Below are positions 24,714 to 32,683 of a stretch of 64,000 bases of DNA, piece by piece. Source of the DNA: Ornithinimicrobium cavernae. Its GTDB lineage: Bacteria > Actinomycetota > Actinomycetes > Actinomycetales > Dermatophilaceae. The number at the start of each line of letters is the position of its first letter. Positions within the stretch are counted from its first letter, which is position 1. The notes under the pieces were generated by a model, which did no database searches, was not told the origin of the DNA, and was given only the letters and a program-made list of their open reading frames with translations. The position numbers and the translations under genes were made by a program. The DNA is taken from NCBI RefSeq assembly GCF_003121625.1, contig NZ_QDDJ01000006.1, positions 186,001 to 250,000 on the forward strand, given 5' to 3'.

Positions 24714-25562
24714 TCAGTGCAGGTGTGCCGTGGTGAACCTGACCTTCTGGCCCGGCCGGAGCTGGGCGCACCGGTCGACATCGAGGTCGTCGACGTAGGC
24801 GATCACGGGGTAGCCGCCGGTCACCGGGTGGTCGGCCAGGAACAGCACCGGGAGACCCGACGGCGGCATCTGGACCGCGCCCCGCACCATCCCCTCGCTG
24901 ACCAGCTCGCCCTCGCGCAGCCGGGGCAGCGACTCCCCGGTCAGCCGCACGCCGACCCGGTTCGACTGGCTGTCCACCTCATAGACCTGGGTCGTGAACA
25001 GCGACCAAGCCTCGTCGTCGAACCAGTCGCGGCGCGGCCCCGGGCTGACCTGCACCAGCAACCGGTCGCCGGTCGGCTCCTGCACGGGTGCGACGTCGAC
25101 GCCGGGGACGGGGCGGGGGCTTGTCCCGACGGGGAGGACGTCGCCGGCAGCGAGGACTGCAGGACCCAGGCCTGACAGGATGTCGGTCGCCCGACTCCCG
25201 AGCACCGGTGGCACATCGATGCCGCCGCGGACCGCGAGGTAGGTGCGCAGGCCCGCCGGCGGCAGCCCGAGCCGCAGCGTCTCGCCGGCAGGGACCCGGA
25301 ACGGCGCCAGGTGCGGCACGCCCGGGCACCGCGCGCCGGAGGTGGCGACCACGATGTCCTCGTTGGGACGCAGTGCCAGGCCGCCCAGGGTCACCTCGAT
25401 GCTGGCGAGGGTGGGGTGGTTGCCGACCAGGGCGTTGGCGAGCCGGTGGGCCCCGCGGTCGCAGGCACCGGAGCGGCCGATGCCCAGCGAGGCCTGACCC
25501 GGCCGGCCGAAGTCCTGGATCGTGCTGAGGGCGCCGGGCTCGACCACGGTCATGCTCGTCAT
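24714..25562 (-). CDS. pxpC: 5-oxoprolinase subunit C (KipA/PxpC, biotin-dependent carboxyltransferase-like)
   Basis: A 282-residue protein of the KipA/PxpC family. It starts VVEPGALSTIQDFGRPG, the family N-terminal signature, followed by LGIGRSGACDRGAHRLANALVGN, and ends with VLFLADHPVTGGYPVIAYV. With PxpA and PxpB it forms the ATP-dependent prokaryotic 5-oxoprolinase that opens 5-oxo-L-proline to glutamate. The ATG at 25562 overlaps the pxpB stop (ATGA); a second ATG lies three codons in. Order on the minus strand is transporter, pxpA, pxpB, pxpC, so it is the last gene of the unit. A decayed fragment of a second copy lies at 23065-23150. Confidence 0.92.
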   Translation of the reverse strand: MTSMTVVEPGALSTIQDFGRPGQASLGIGRSGACDRGAHRLANALVGNHPTLASIEVTLGGLALRPNEDIVVATSGARCPGVPHLAPFRVPAGETLRLGLPPAGLRTYLAVRGGIDVPPVLGSRATDILSGLGPAVLAAGDVLPVGTSPRPVPGVDVAPVQEPTGDRLLVQVSPGPRRDWFDDEAWSLFTTQVYEVDSQSNRVGVRLTGESLPRLREGELVSEGMVRGAVQMPPSGLPVLFLADHPVTGGYPVIAYVDDLDVDRCAQLRPGQKVRFTTAHLH

Positions 25563-26164
25563 GAGGACTCCACGAAGCGGACCGAGGCACCCGGCACCAG
25601 CAGGGCGGCCGGCTCGCGGTCGAGGTCGAAGACCTCCACGAGCGCGTGGCCGATCAGCTGCCACCCTCCGGGGGACTCGCGCGGGTAGACACCGGTGAAC
25701 TCACCGGCCAGCGCCAGGGACCCGGCGGGCACCCTGGTGCGCGGGCTGGACCGCCTCGGAGTGTCCCAGTGGAACCTCGAGCCGGCCAGGTAGCCGAAGC
25801 CGGGCGCGAACCCGCAGAAGGCGACGGTCCACTCCTCCTCCTGGTGTCGGCGGACCAGCTCCTCGGGTGAGCATCCGAGCAGGTCAGCGGCGTCGGCAAG
25901 GTCAGCTCCGTCATACCGCACCGGGACCTCGACCGGGGTGCCGGAGCGCGCCGTGTGCTCACCCGGTGCGATCGTCCTGAGCTGTGCCGCAAGGGACCTC
26001 AGGTCGGTGTCCCGGTCGCCGACCACCAGGATGGTGCGCCCGGCGGGCACGAGGTCCAGCACCGGGAGGTCGGCGTTCAGGAGGGCGGCGTACTGCGCGA
26101 GCACCTCCTCCAGCGAGTCGAGCTCGAGCAGCAGCGCGCGCGTCCCGCTCGGCAGGATGCGCAT
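25559..26164 (-). CDS. pxpB: 5-oxoprolinase subunit B (KipI/PxpB)
   Basis: A 201-residue protein of the KipI/PxpB family (allophanate hydrolase subunit 1 fold). Visible signatures: MRILPSGTRALLLELDS, VEVPVRYDGADLADAADLLG, FCGFAPGFGYLAG and PAGSLALAGEFTGVYPRESPGGW, which are nearly invariant in the family. In Bacillus the orthologue KipI was first described as a kinase A inhibitor, but the conserved role is as an oxoprolinase subunit. It starts 4 nt after the pxpA stop and overlaps pxpC, so the three subunits are translationally coupled. Confidence 0.93.
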   Translation of the reverse strand: MRILPSGTRALLLELDSLEEVLAQYAALLNADLPVLDLVPAGRTILVVGDRDTDLRSLAAQLRTIAPGEHTARSGTPVEVPVRYDGADLADAADLLGCSPEELVRRHQEEEWTVAFCGFAPGFGYLAGSRFHWDTPRRSSPRTRVPAGSLALAGEFTGVYPRESPGGWQLIGHALVEVFDLDREPAALLVPGASVRFVESS

Positions 26165-26168
26165 CGTC

Positions 26169-26933
26169 TCAGGCGGCCCGGGTGAACGGTGCGAGCGGCA
26201 CCCCGGCCCCCTCCAGCGCCTCGTGGACCTGTCGAGCGATCTCGACCGCGCCGGGGGTGTCGCCGTGGACACAGATCGAGTCCGGCCGCAGGGTCAGCGG
26301 GTCGCCGTTGACGTCCTCGATCGGCTCGCCGGCAGCCATCGCGACGCAGCGCCGGGCGATCGCCTCGGGATCGTGCAGGACCGAGCCCTGCTCCTTGCGG
26401 GAGACGAGGTGCCCCTCGGGGGTGTAGGCGCGGTCGGCGAAGGCCTCGTGCGCGGTCCGCAGGCCGGCCTCCTCGGCGCGGCGCAGCACGACCGACCCGG
26501 GCAGCCCCATCAGCACCAGGGTCGGGTCGTATGCGGCCACGGCGGCCACCACTGCACCCGCCTGGGCCTCGTGGGTCACGATCGCGTTGTAGAGCCCGCC
26601 GTGGGGCTTCACGTAGCTGATCCGGCCGCCGGCCTGACGGGCGAAGCCGTCCAGGGCACCGAGCTGGTAGGTCACTTCGTCCTGCAGGGTCACTGCGTCC
26701 ACGTCGATGAAGCGGCGCCCGAAGCCGGTCAGGTCCCGGTAGGCGACGTGGGCACCGATGGCGACGCCACCCGCGACCGCCCGTTGGGTCACGTGCCGCA
26801 TGATCGAGGGGTCGCCGGCGTGGAACCCGCACGCGATATTGGCGCTGGTCACGATCGAGAGCAGCGCGTCGTCGTCGCCCATGGACCAGCTGCCGTGGCC
26901 CTCGCCCAGGTCGGAGTTGAGGTCAACAGTCAT
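26169..26933 (-). CDS. pxpA: 5-oxoprolinase subunit A (LamB/YcsF family)
   Basis: A 254-residue LamB/YcsF protein: TVDLNSDLGEGHGSWSMGDD, SANIACGFHAGDPSIM, GAHVAYRDLTGFGRR, YVKPHGGLYN and CVHGDTPGAVEIA with the family His and Asp residues. It is the 5-oxoproline-binding subunit. ATG at 26933 has GAGGAG seven bases upstream. It is followed by pxpB after 4 nt and preceded by the NRAMP-type carrier, 11 nt away. The arrangement strongly implies uptake of 5-oxoproline or a related compound and its conversion to glutamate. Confidence 0.94.
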   Translation of the reverse strand: MTVDLNSDLGEGHGSWSMGDDDALLSIVTSANIACGFHAGDPSIMRHVTQRAVAGGVAIGAHVAYRDLTGFGRRFIDVDAVTLQDEVTYQLGALDGFARQAGGRISYVKPHGGLYNAIVTHEAQAGAVVAAVAAYDPTLVLMGLPGSVVLRRAEEAGLRTAHEAFADRAYTPEGHLVSRKEQGSVLHDPEAIARRCVAMAAGEPIEDVNGDPLTLRPDSICVHGDTPGAVEIARQVHEALEGAGVPLAPFTRAA

Positions 26934-26944
26934 GGTGCTCCTCC

Positions 26945-28186
26945 TCAGCCGGTGACCAGGTCGATCGCGGGCTGGATCGAGTTGATCGCCAGATAGATCG
27001 TCAGCACCCATGCTGCCGTACCGAGGGCGGCGAGCCACTTCGGGTAGTCGTAGCCGTTGAGCAGGTCCCGTCGCCTCCAGGCGACCCACATGATCACGCC
27101 GATGCCGACGGGCAGCAGGATCCCGTTGAAGGCGCCGGCAAAGACCAGCAGCTGCGACGGGGCGGCGCCGATCAGCAGGAAGATGATCGTCGAGAGGGCG
27201 ATGAAGCCGACGACCATGAGGTTGGTCGTGCGCGGCGAGGTCCTGACCCGCGAGGTCAGGAAGGTGACGGTCGTGTAGGAGCAGCCGATCACGCTGGTGA
27301 GGGCCGCTGCGGCGAAGATGACGCCGAACAGTCGCAGCCCGACGTTGCCGGCAGCGAGCTCGAAGGCCTGGGCCGCCTTGCTCCCCTCGGAGTCCAGGAC
27401 GTGGCCGGCGTGCATGACACCCAGGATCGCCAGGAACAGGATGATCCGCATGATGCCGGTCACGATGATGCCCAGGATCGCGCTGTGGGTGAGCTCTCGG
27501 ACCCGGCCCGGACCGGTGACGCCGGCGTCGATCAGTCGGTGGGCGCCGGCGTAGATGATGTAGCCGCCGATGGTGCCGCCGATCAGCGTGGTGATCGCCA
27601 GGGCGCTGAACGTCTCGGGGGCGACGGAGTTCTTCAGGGCCGAGGCGACTGGCGGGCCGGAGGTGATCGCGATGTAGAGCGTCAGCAGGATCATCAGCGC
27701 CCCGAGGAGGATCACGATCCGGTCCATCGCCACGCCGGCGCGCTTGGACAGGAAGACGCCGACCGCCACCAGCGCCAGGATGACTCCGCCGACCTTGGCG
27801 TTGAGGTCGGTCATGATGTTCATGCCGAGACCTGCGCCGGCGACGTTCCCGATGTTGAAGACGAAACCGCCGATCAGCAGCAGTCCGGCCATGACGTAGC
27901 CGAGGCCGGGGAGGGTCAGGTTGCCCAGCTCCTGAGCACGTCGTCCGGAGACGCCGATCACCCGCCACACGTTCGTCTGGACGGCGATGTCGACCAGGAT
28001 CGACACGAGGATCGCGAACGCGAACGCGGCGCCGAGCTCGACGGTGAAGGACGTTGTCTGGGTGATGAAGCCCGGCCCGATCGAGGACGTGGCCATGAGG
28101 AAGATGGCGCCCAGCAGGGTGCCCTTGCTGGTGGCGGTGGGCCGCTCGGCCTCGGCGGTCGCCGTTGACGCAGTGTGCTCTGACAT
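26945..28186 (-). CDS. NRAMP-family transporter linked to 5-oxoprolinase (YcsG-like)
   Basis: A 413-residue membrane protein with about eleven transmembrane helices. FLMATSSIGPGFITQTTSF replaces the DPGN metal-binding loop of true NRAMP Mn/Fe carriers, and the later helix 6 metal motif MPH is absent as well. It therefore belongs to the YcsG branch, which accompanies ycsF and kip genes and is more likely an organic-acid or amino-acid carrier. The first gene of the minus-strand unit, it diverges from the GntR gene; the 119-bp gap holds the direct repeats that probably control both directions. Confidence 0.85.
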   Translation of the reverse strand: MSEHTASTATAEAERPTATSKGTLLGAIFLMATSSIGPGFITQTTSFTVELGAAFAFAILVSILVDIAVQTNVWRVIGVSGRRAQELGNLTLPGLGYVMAGLLLIGGFVFNIGNVAGAGLGMNIMTDLNAKVGGVILALVAVGVFLSKRAGVAMDRIVILLGALMILLTLYIAITSGPPVASALKNSVAPETFSALAITTLIGGTIGGYIIYAGAHRLIDAGVTGPGRVRELTHSAILGIIVTGIMRIILFLAILGVMHAGHVLDSEGSKAAQAFELAAGNVGLRLFGVIFAAAALTSVIGCSYTTVTFLTSRVRTSPRTTNLMVVGFIALSTIIFLLIGAAPSQLLVFAGAFNGILLPVGIGVIMWVAWRRRDLLNGYDYPKWLAALGTAAWVLTIYLAINSIQPAIDLVTG

Positions 28187-28247
28187 GGGGGAGCCTCCGG
28201 TTGAGGGGCGGTCCGTGGACCCGGATGGTGAGCCAACGTAGCGAATC

Positions 28248-28283
28248 GTTGAACAATCTGTCTAGAGGTGTTGAACAATTTGT
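28248..28283. promoter_or_regulatory. Two direct repeats, probable GntR operator in the divergent promoter region
   Basis: A 14-nt sequence GTTGAACAAT[C/T]TGT occurs at 28248-28261 and again at 28270-28283, 22 bp apart, that is two helical turns on the same DNA face. They lie between the divergent NRAMP-pxp unit and the GntR gene. The second copy supplies TTGAAC (28271-28276), which stands 17 bp from CAGAAT (28294-28299), itself six bases before the GntR ATG. A repressor bound here would cover the -35 region of its own promoter. Confidence 0.65.
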
Positions 28284-28305
28284 GACCTCGGGACAGAATG
28301 GCGCC

Positions 28306-28956
28306 ATGAGTGAGGGGTCAGCCGCCAGAACCGTCAGTAACCAGCTCAGCGAGTGGATCACCGAGGGTCAGCTGCCGCCGGGGGCCAAGGTGTCCGAGAC
28401 GTCGGTCGCCCAGCGGCTCGGGGTGTCGCGCAACACCGTCCGTGAGGCCTTCCGCCTGCTCGCGCACGACGGCCTGCTCGTCCACGAGTTCAACCGCGGG
28501 GTCTTCGTGCCGCTGGTGACCAGCGCCGACGTGCGGGACGTCTACCGTCTGCGCAGGATCATCGAGCCCGGCGTCGTGCGCTCGCTGGGCCGGCCGGACC
28601 TCCACCGGCTCGCGCGTCTGCGGTCGGTGGTGGCGGAGGCCGACGAGGCCTCGGCCGAGCGTGACTGGGTGCGGGTCGGCACGGCCAATATGCACTTCCA
28701 CCGGTCCCTCGTCTCCCTGGCCGGGAGCCCGCGCCTCGACGTGACGATGCGCCGGCTGATGGCCGAGCTGCGGCTGGTCTTCGCGGTGATCGACGACCCG
28801 CGCTTCCTCTACGAGCCGTTCGTCCGGCGCAACCGGGAGCTGCTCACCATGATGAGCGCCGGCCGCTTCGGGGAGGGCGCCGACTACCTCGAGGCCTATC
28901 TCGCGGACTCGGAGGGCGCGATCCTCGCGGCGTTCGAGGAGAAGGAGTCGGCGTGA
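28306..28956 (+). CDS. GntR family (FadR/FCD type) transcriptional regulator
   Basis: A 216-residue regulator. The N-terminal winged helix covers residues 5-70 ([38 protein letters not shown]), and the C-terminal FCD domain is all-helical with the metal-binding positions in the order Asp/His typical of the family ([13 protein letters not shown], then NRELLTMM). FCD regulators bind small carboxylates or amino acids. Position, divergent orientation and the repeats just upstream make it the likely regulator of the pxp unit, in the place that an IclR-type KipR takes in Bacillus. Its stop overlaps the DUF1445 start (GTGA). Confidence 0.9.
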   Translation: MSEGSAARTVSNQLSEWITEGQLPPGAKVSETSVAQRLGVSRNTVREAFRLLAHDGLLVHEFNRGVFVPLVTSADVRDVYRLRRIIEPGVVRSLGRPDLHRLARLRSVVAEADEASAERDWVRVGTANMHFHRSLVSLAGSPRLDVTMRRLMAELRLVFAVIDDPRFLYEPFVRRNRELLTMMSAGRFGEGADYLEAYLADSEGAILAAFEEKESA

Positions 28957-29768
28957 GTGCGCGGGCGCACGTCGAACCGGACCACGGGCCGACCGGCACC
29001 GACACGCCGGCCGGTGCGCGCGCGGCATACCGACGTGGGGTCGTGCTGCCGACCAGTGGGCACGCGAGCGGCTTCACCCAGGCCAACCTGGTCATCCTGC
29101 CGCGCGACTGGGCCTGGGACATGCTGCTGTTCGGGCAACGCAACCCCCAGCCCGTGCCGCTGCTCGACGTGACCGAGCCCGGCTCCCCGCACACCGAGCT
29201 GGCCCCCGACGCCGACCTGCGGACCGACCTGCCCCTCTATCGCGTGTGGCGGGACGGTCGGCTGGTCGACGAGGTGCCGGAGGTCTCGGGGCTGTGGCGG
29301 GACGACCTCGTCTCGTTCCTCATCGGCTGCTCGTTCAGCTTCGAGAGGGCGCTGCTGGATGCCGGCGTGCCCGTGCGCAACATCGAGCAGGGACGCAACG
29401 TGGCGATGTACCGCACCAACCGGCAGTGCCGGCCGGCGGGACGGCTCTCCGGTGAGCTGGTCGTCTCGATGCGACCGGTGCCGGCCGCGCTGGTCCCGAC
29501 GGCCGTGCAGGTCACCGGGCGGATGCCGGCCGTGCACGGTGCCCCGGTGCACGTCGGGGACCCCGCGTCGCTGGGGATTGCCGACCTGGGGGAGCCCGAC
29601 TTCGGCGAGGCGATCGACATGGAGGGCGGCGACGTGCCGGTGTTCTGGGCCTGTGGCGTGACCCCGCAGGCCGCGCTCATGGCCTCCCGTCCGCCGTTCG
29701 CGATCACGCACGCCCCCGGGCACATGTTCGTCACGGACGTGCCGGACGCGGTCTACCGTCAGCCCTGA
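28953..29768 (+). CDS. DUF1445 putative hydro-lyase (YcsI-like, D-glutamate cyclase family)
   Basis: A 271-residue intact member of the DUF1445 family: [27 protein letters not shown] near the start, [53 protein letters not shown] and the C-terminal [14 protein letters not shown]. The family is annotated as hydro-lyase; the mammalian relative converts D-glutamate to 5-oxo-D-proline. In this cluster it would produce or interconvert oxoproline, fitting the oxoprolinase genes opposite. GTG start overlapping the GntR stop. A truncated near-identical copy of its 3' half lies at 16060-16435. Confidence 0.9.
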   Translation: MSARAHVEPDHGPTGTDTPAGARAAYRRGVVLPTSGHASGFTQANLVILPRDWAWDMLLFGQRNPQPVPLLDVTEPGSPHTELAPDADLRTDLPLYRVWRDGRLVDEVPEVSGLWRDDLVSFLIGCSFSFERALLDAGVPVRNIEQGRNVAMYRTNRQCRPAGRLSGELVVSMRPVPAALVPTAVQVTGRMPAVHGAPVHVGDPASLGIADLGEPDFGEAIDMEGGDVPVFWACGVTPQAALMASRPPFAITHAPGHMFVTDVPDAVYRQP

Positions 29769-29806
29769 GCGAGCGGAGCATAAGGGTTGACCTATATAAG
29801 CGAGGC

Positions 29807-30160
29807 GTGCACAATGGTCAGGTGCACGCCTTCGACATCCTCGGCGACCCGGTCCGACGCCGGATCCTCGAGCTGCTCGCGGACGGCGAGTCCACCGCCG
29901 GTGAGGTGACCGAGGTGGTCCGCGCGGAGTTCGGCATCAGCCAGCCGGCGGTGTCCCAGCACCTCCGGGTGCTGCGGGAGGCCGGTTTCGCCGTGGTCCG
30001 ACCCGAGGGCACCCGCCGGTTCTACGCGGTCCGTCCCGAGGCGCTGCACGAGGTCGACGAGTGGCTGACTCCGTTCCGCAGGTTCTGGGAGCCCAGGCTG
30101 GCCGCCCTCGACACCGAGATCGCCCGCGGCAGGCGGGCCCGACGACAGGAGACATCATGA
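29807..30160 (+). CDS. ArsR family HTH regulator
   Basis: A 117-residue winged-helix protein: FDILGDPVRRRILELLADGE, FGISQPAVSQHLRVLREAGF and PEGTRRFYAVRPEALHEVDEWL, the pattern of the metal-independent ArsR proteins that accompany SRPBCC/AHSA1 genes. No cysteine metal site is present. GTG at 29807 or 29822 can start it; TATATAA directly upstream of 29807 and the lack of a ribosome binding site suggest a leaderless transcript from 29807. Its stop overlaps the SRPBCC gene (ATGA), so the two are a unit and the regulator is probably autoregulatory. Confidence 0.87.
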   Translation: MHNGQVHAFDILGDPVRRRILELLADGESTAGEVTEVVRAEFGISQPAVSQHLRVLREAGFAVVRPEGTRRFYAVRPEALHEVDEWLTPFRRFWEPRLAALDTEIARGRRARRQETS

Positions 30161-30870
30161 GCGAGCCAACCTCCCAGGCAGCAGTGGGCGCTGACCAGCA
30201 GGACGCCACCGCGACCACCCGTGGGCTGGACACCCGCACCACCGAGCACGGTGAGGCCAAGGTGCAGACGGTGACCCAGACCTATGCCACGACCGTCGAG
30301 GACCTGTGGGAGGCCGTCACCAGCGCGGAACGGCTGCCGCGGTGGTTCCTCCCGGTGAGCGGTGACCTCCGGGTGGGCGGCACCTACCAGCTCGAGGGCA
30401 ACGCCGGCGGCACCATCGAGACGTGTGAGGCCCCGCACCGGTTCACTGCCACCTGGGAGTTCGGGGGCCAGGTGACCTGGATCGCGGTGACCCTCAGCCC
30501 CGCGGGCGCCGGTGCCCGGCTGGAGCTGGAGCACACTGCCGTCATCGACGAGTCCAACCCCGAGCAGCAGGAGTTCTGGGCGCAGTTCGGCCCCGGTGCC
30601 ACCGGTGTCGGATGGGACCTGGCCCTCATGGGCCTGGGCGCGCACGTGGCAACGGGCGCGACGATGGACCCGGCGGCCAGCGAGGCCTGGTCCGTCTCAC
30701 CCGAGGGCGTGGCCTACATCAGCGAGTGCAGCCGGCTCTGGGGCGAGGCGAGCATCGCCGACGGCACCCCGCGTGACCAGGCCGAGGCCGCCGCCGCGCG
30801 GACCACCGCCTTCTACACCGGCCAGCCGGACCCGACGGCACCCCAGGACGGGGCGCAGCCGGAGGCGTAA
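30157..30870 (+). CDS. SRPBCC (AHSA1-like) domain protein
   Basis: A 237-residue protein with a START/Bet v1-like cavity fold from about residue 30: VTQTYATTVEDLWEAVTSAERLPRWFLPVSGDLRVGGTY is the AHSA1 signature, followed by TWEFGGQVTWIAVTLSP. An N-terminal 30 residues and a C-terminal 20 residues are low-complexity and polar. Such proteins paired with ArsR regulators bind hydrophobic ligands of unknown nature. ATG at 30157 overlaps the regulator stop and has AGGAGA upstream. No enzyme activity can be assigned. Confidence 0.85.
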   Translation: MSEPTSQAAVGADQQDATATTRGLDTRTTEHGEAKVQTVTQTYATTVEDLWEAVTSAERLPRWFLPVSGDLRVGGTYQLEGNAGGTIETCEAPHRFTATWEFGGQVTWIAVTLSPAGAGARLELEHTAVIDESNPEQQEFWAQFGPGATGVGWDLALMGLGAHVATGATMDPAASEAWSVSPEGVAYISECSRLWGEASIADGTPRDQAEAAAARTTAFYTGQPDPTAPQDGAQPEA

Positions 30871-30871
30871 G

Positions 30872-30907
30872 GCGGACGGCTGCCCGCTCGGGCGGGCCGC
30901 CGTCCGC
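30872..30907 (+). terminator. GC-rich hairpin after the SRPBCC gene
   Basis: GCGGACGGC at 30872-30880 pairs perfectly with GCCGTCCGC at 30899-30907, with an inner GCCCG/CGGGC stem, starting right after the stop codon. No U-tract follows; intrinsic termination is plausible. Confidence 0.5.
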
Positions 30908-31011
30908 GCCCGGTGTCACAGGACTGACGGGTGCGGTGTCTCATGGTCAGCCCATGCCGGGCGCCCCGGTCGACACCACGGTCATCCGGGGCCGACGAGA
31001 CGGAGGAACCC

Positions 31012-31800
31012 ATGACTGCACCGATCCTGGTCACCGGAGGCACCGGCCTGCTCGGCCGCGAGGTCGTCCCGCTGCTGCGGGCGGCCGGACACCCTGTGCG
31101 CATCCTGAGCCGCAGTGGCGGCGCCCCCGCCGAAGGTGTCGAACACGTCACCGCGGACCTGACCACCGGCGAGGGCGTCGCCGAGGCCGCGCAGGACGTG
31201 CACACGGTGCTGCACCTCGCGGGACTGCCCAAGCGCGACGGCGAGATCACCCGCAACCTGGTGGAGGGGCTGCGCGGCGCGGCCGTGGAGCACCTCATCC
31301 ACATCTCGGTCATCGGCGTCGACCGGGTGCCGGTGCGCAGCGCCATCGACCGGGGGGCGTTCGGCTACTTCGCGGGCAAGGCCGAGGCCGAGCGTGCGGT
31401 CGAGGCCTCGGGGATCCCGTGGACCACCCTGCGGGCGGCCCAGTTCCACGAGTTCGTCCAGGCGAACTTCGCGGCCATGGCCCGTATGCCGATCGTGCCG
31501 GCCCCGAGCGGCATGTCGGCTCAGCCGGTCGCCACCGCAGAGGTGGCCGCCCGACTCGTCGAGCTCGCCGAGGGCGAGCCCGCGGGCCTGGTCGAGGACC
31601 TGGCCGGCCCGGAGGTCCTCTCCTTCACCGACATGCTGCGGGGCTATCTCGCCGCGACAGGGCGCCGCCGGCCGGTGGTCGGCCTGAGGATGCCCGGTGC
31701 CGCGGCGCAGGCCTTCCGCGAGGGCGCCAACCTGGCCCCGGACCGCGCCGTGGGCACTCAGACGTGGCAGCAGAGCCTGGCCCTGCTCCCCGCGGCCTGA
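31012..31800 (+). CDS. NAD(P)-binding atypical SDR (NmrA-like) protein
   Basis: A 262-residue extended/atypical SDR: ILVTGGTGLLGREVVPLLRAAGH (NAD(P)-binding TGGTGxxG), ILSRSGG, VLHLAGLP and HLIHISVIGVDRVP. The catalytic Tyr-x3-Lys could be FGYFAGKAEAE (Tyr and Lys four apart). NmrA-like and NAD(P)H-binding proteins act as redox sensors or small-molecule reductases. ATG at 31012 with GGAGGAACC upstream. The open frame upstream is not used. Its terminator is shared with the convergent gene on the other strand. Confidence 0.83.
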   Translation: MTAPILVTGGTGLLGREVVPLLRAAGHPVRILSRSGGAPAEGVEHVTADLTTGEGVAEAAQDVHTVLHLAGLPKRDGEITRNLVEGLRGAAVEHLIHISVIGVDRVPVRSAIDRGAFGYFAGKAEAERAVEASGIPWTTLRAAQFHEFVQANFAAMARMPIVPAPSGMSAQPVATAEVAARLVELAEGEPAGLVEDLAGPEVLSFTDMLRGYLAATGRRRPVVGLRMPGAAAQAFREGANLAPDRAVGTQTWQQSLALLPAA

Positions 31801-31818
31801 GCGGATCAGGCCGCGGGG
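31788..31818. terminator. Bidirectional terminator between convergent genes
   Basis: A perfect 13-bp inverted repeat (CCCCGCGGCCTGA with TCAGGCCGCGGGG) around GCGGA. It includes the stop codon of the NAD(P)-binding protein gene and ends seven bases before the end of the convergent minus-strand gene. Confidence 0.7.
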
Positions 31819-31824
31819 AGACGC

Positions 31825-32463
31825 TCACTCGTCGTCGGAGTCGGGAGACTCCGGCGACTCGGGGCTCGCGGGCGACTCGGGCGAGGGCACCGAGGGCGGG
31901 GTCTGCGGGGACTCGGGGGTCACCGGGGACTCCACGGACGGGGGCGTCACGGGCGACTCGGGCGAGGGCACCGACGGCGTCTGCGGCGACTCCGGGGACT
32001 GGGCCGAGGGAGGGGTCTGCGGCGTCTGCGGCGTCACTGGGGACTGCGCGGACGGCGCCGTCTGCGGGGACACGGGCGACGTCTGCGAGACCGGGGTCTG
32101 CGGGGTCACCGGTGAGGCCACGGAAGGAACGCTCGCGGACTGGACGTCCTGGGCGGCCGCGAGGTCGCGGGCCTTGACGAAGGCCGTGCCGATGGTGGGC
32201 ACCGCCGTCGCGGTCCACTCCCCGACCTGGCTTGCGAGCGCGTCCCACCGGGCGCTCATGGCCTCGGCCACCCGGAGCGTGGCCTGGTCAGAGGTCTCGG
32301 TGAGGGAGCGCTGCTCGCTGAGCTCGAGGCTGCTCGCGTCGGCCGCGCCCGTGGCGTTGTCGGTCCACGCTGCAGCGGTGCTCGCACCGCCGATGACCGT
32401 GATGGCCGTCGCGGCGACGACGACCTGCCACGTGCGCGAGCTCCTGGGTGTCTGCTCTGTCAT
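31825..32463 (-). CDS. Secreted or membrane-anchored protein with P/S/T/E-rich repetitive tail
   Basis: A 212-residue protein of unknown function. Residues 11-30 (VVVAATAITVIGGASTAAAW) form a hydrophobic segment near the N-terminus, either a signal peptide or an anchor. Residues 35-105 look helical. From about residue 112 to the end it consists of short repeats of the type SPxSPxTPPS, ending in PESPDSDDE. This is a likely extracellular stalk. The DNA carries matching direct repeats (for example GGCGACTCGGGCGAGGGCACCGA near 31869 and 31949). ATG at 32463 has AAAGGACAG upstream. Length of such a tract may vary between strains. Confidence 0.7.
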   Translation of the reverse strand: MTEQTPRSSRTWQVVVAATAITVIGGASTAAAWTDNATGAADASSLELSEQRSLTETSDQATLRVAEAMSARWDALASQVGEWTATAVPTIGTAFVKARDLAAAQDVQSASVPSVASPVTPQTPVSQTSPVSPQTAPSAQSPVTPQTPQTPPSAQSPESPQTPSVPSPESPVTPPSVESPVTPESPQTPPSVPSPESPASPESPESPDSDDE

Positions 32464-32683
32464 GGTCTGTCCTTTCGGGGACCGCACCGAGAGGTGCGAA
32501 ACCTCTAGCATCGAGGTCCCACGTGAACAGAGGGTCGGGAAAGAGCAAGGAAACCCTCATCTTTCGCTCAGGATTCATGGCCCGTGAGCGGGTGCCCCTC
32601 GACCCACGCGGCCGGTCGACCGGAGGTGAGGTGCGGTCCCCGGCCACGGTGCGCCTGCGGCACCGTGACCGAGGACCGTGTCG

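Noticed and set aside
26945-28186. Manganese or iron importer (MntH)
   Set aside because: The DPGN and MPH metal motifs of true NRAMP carriers are missing, and the neighbours are oxoprolinase genes.
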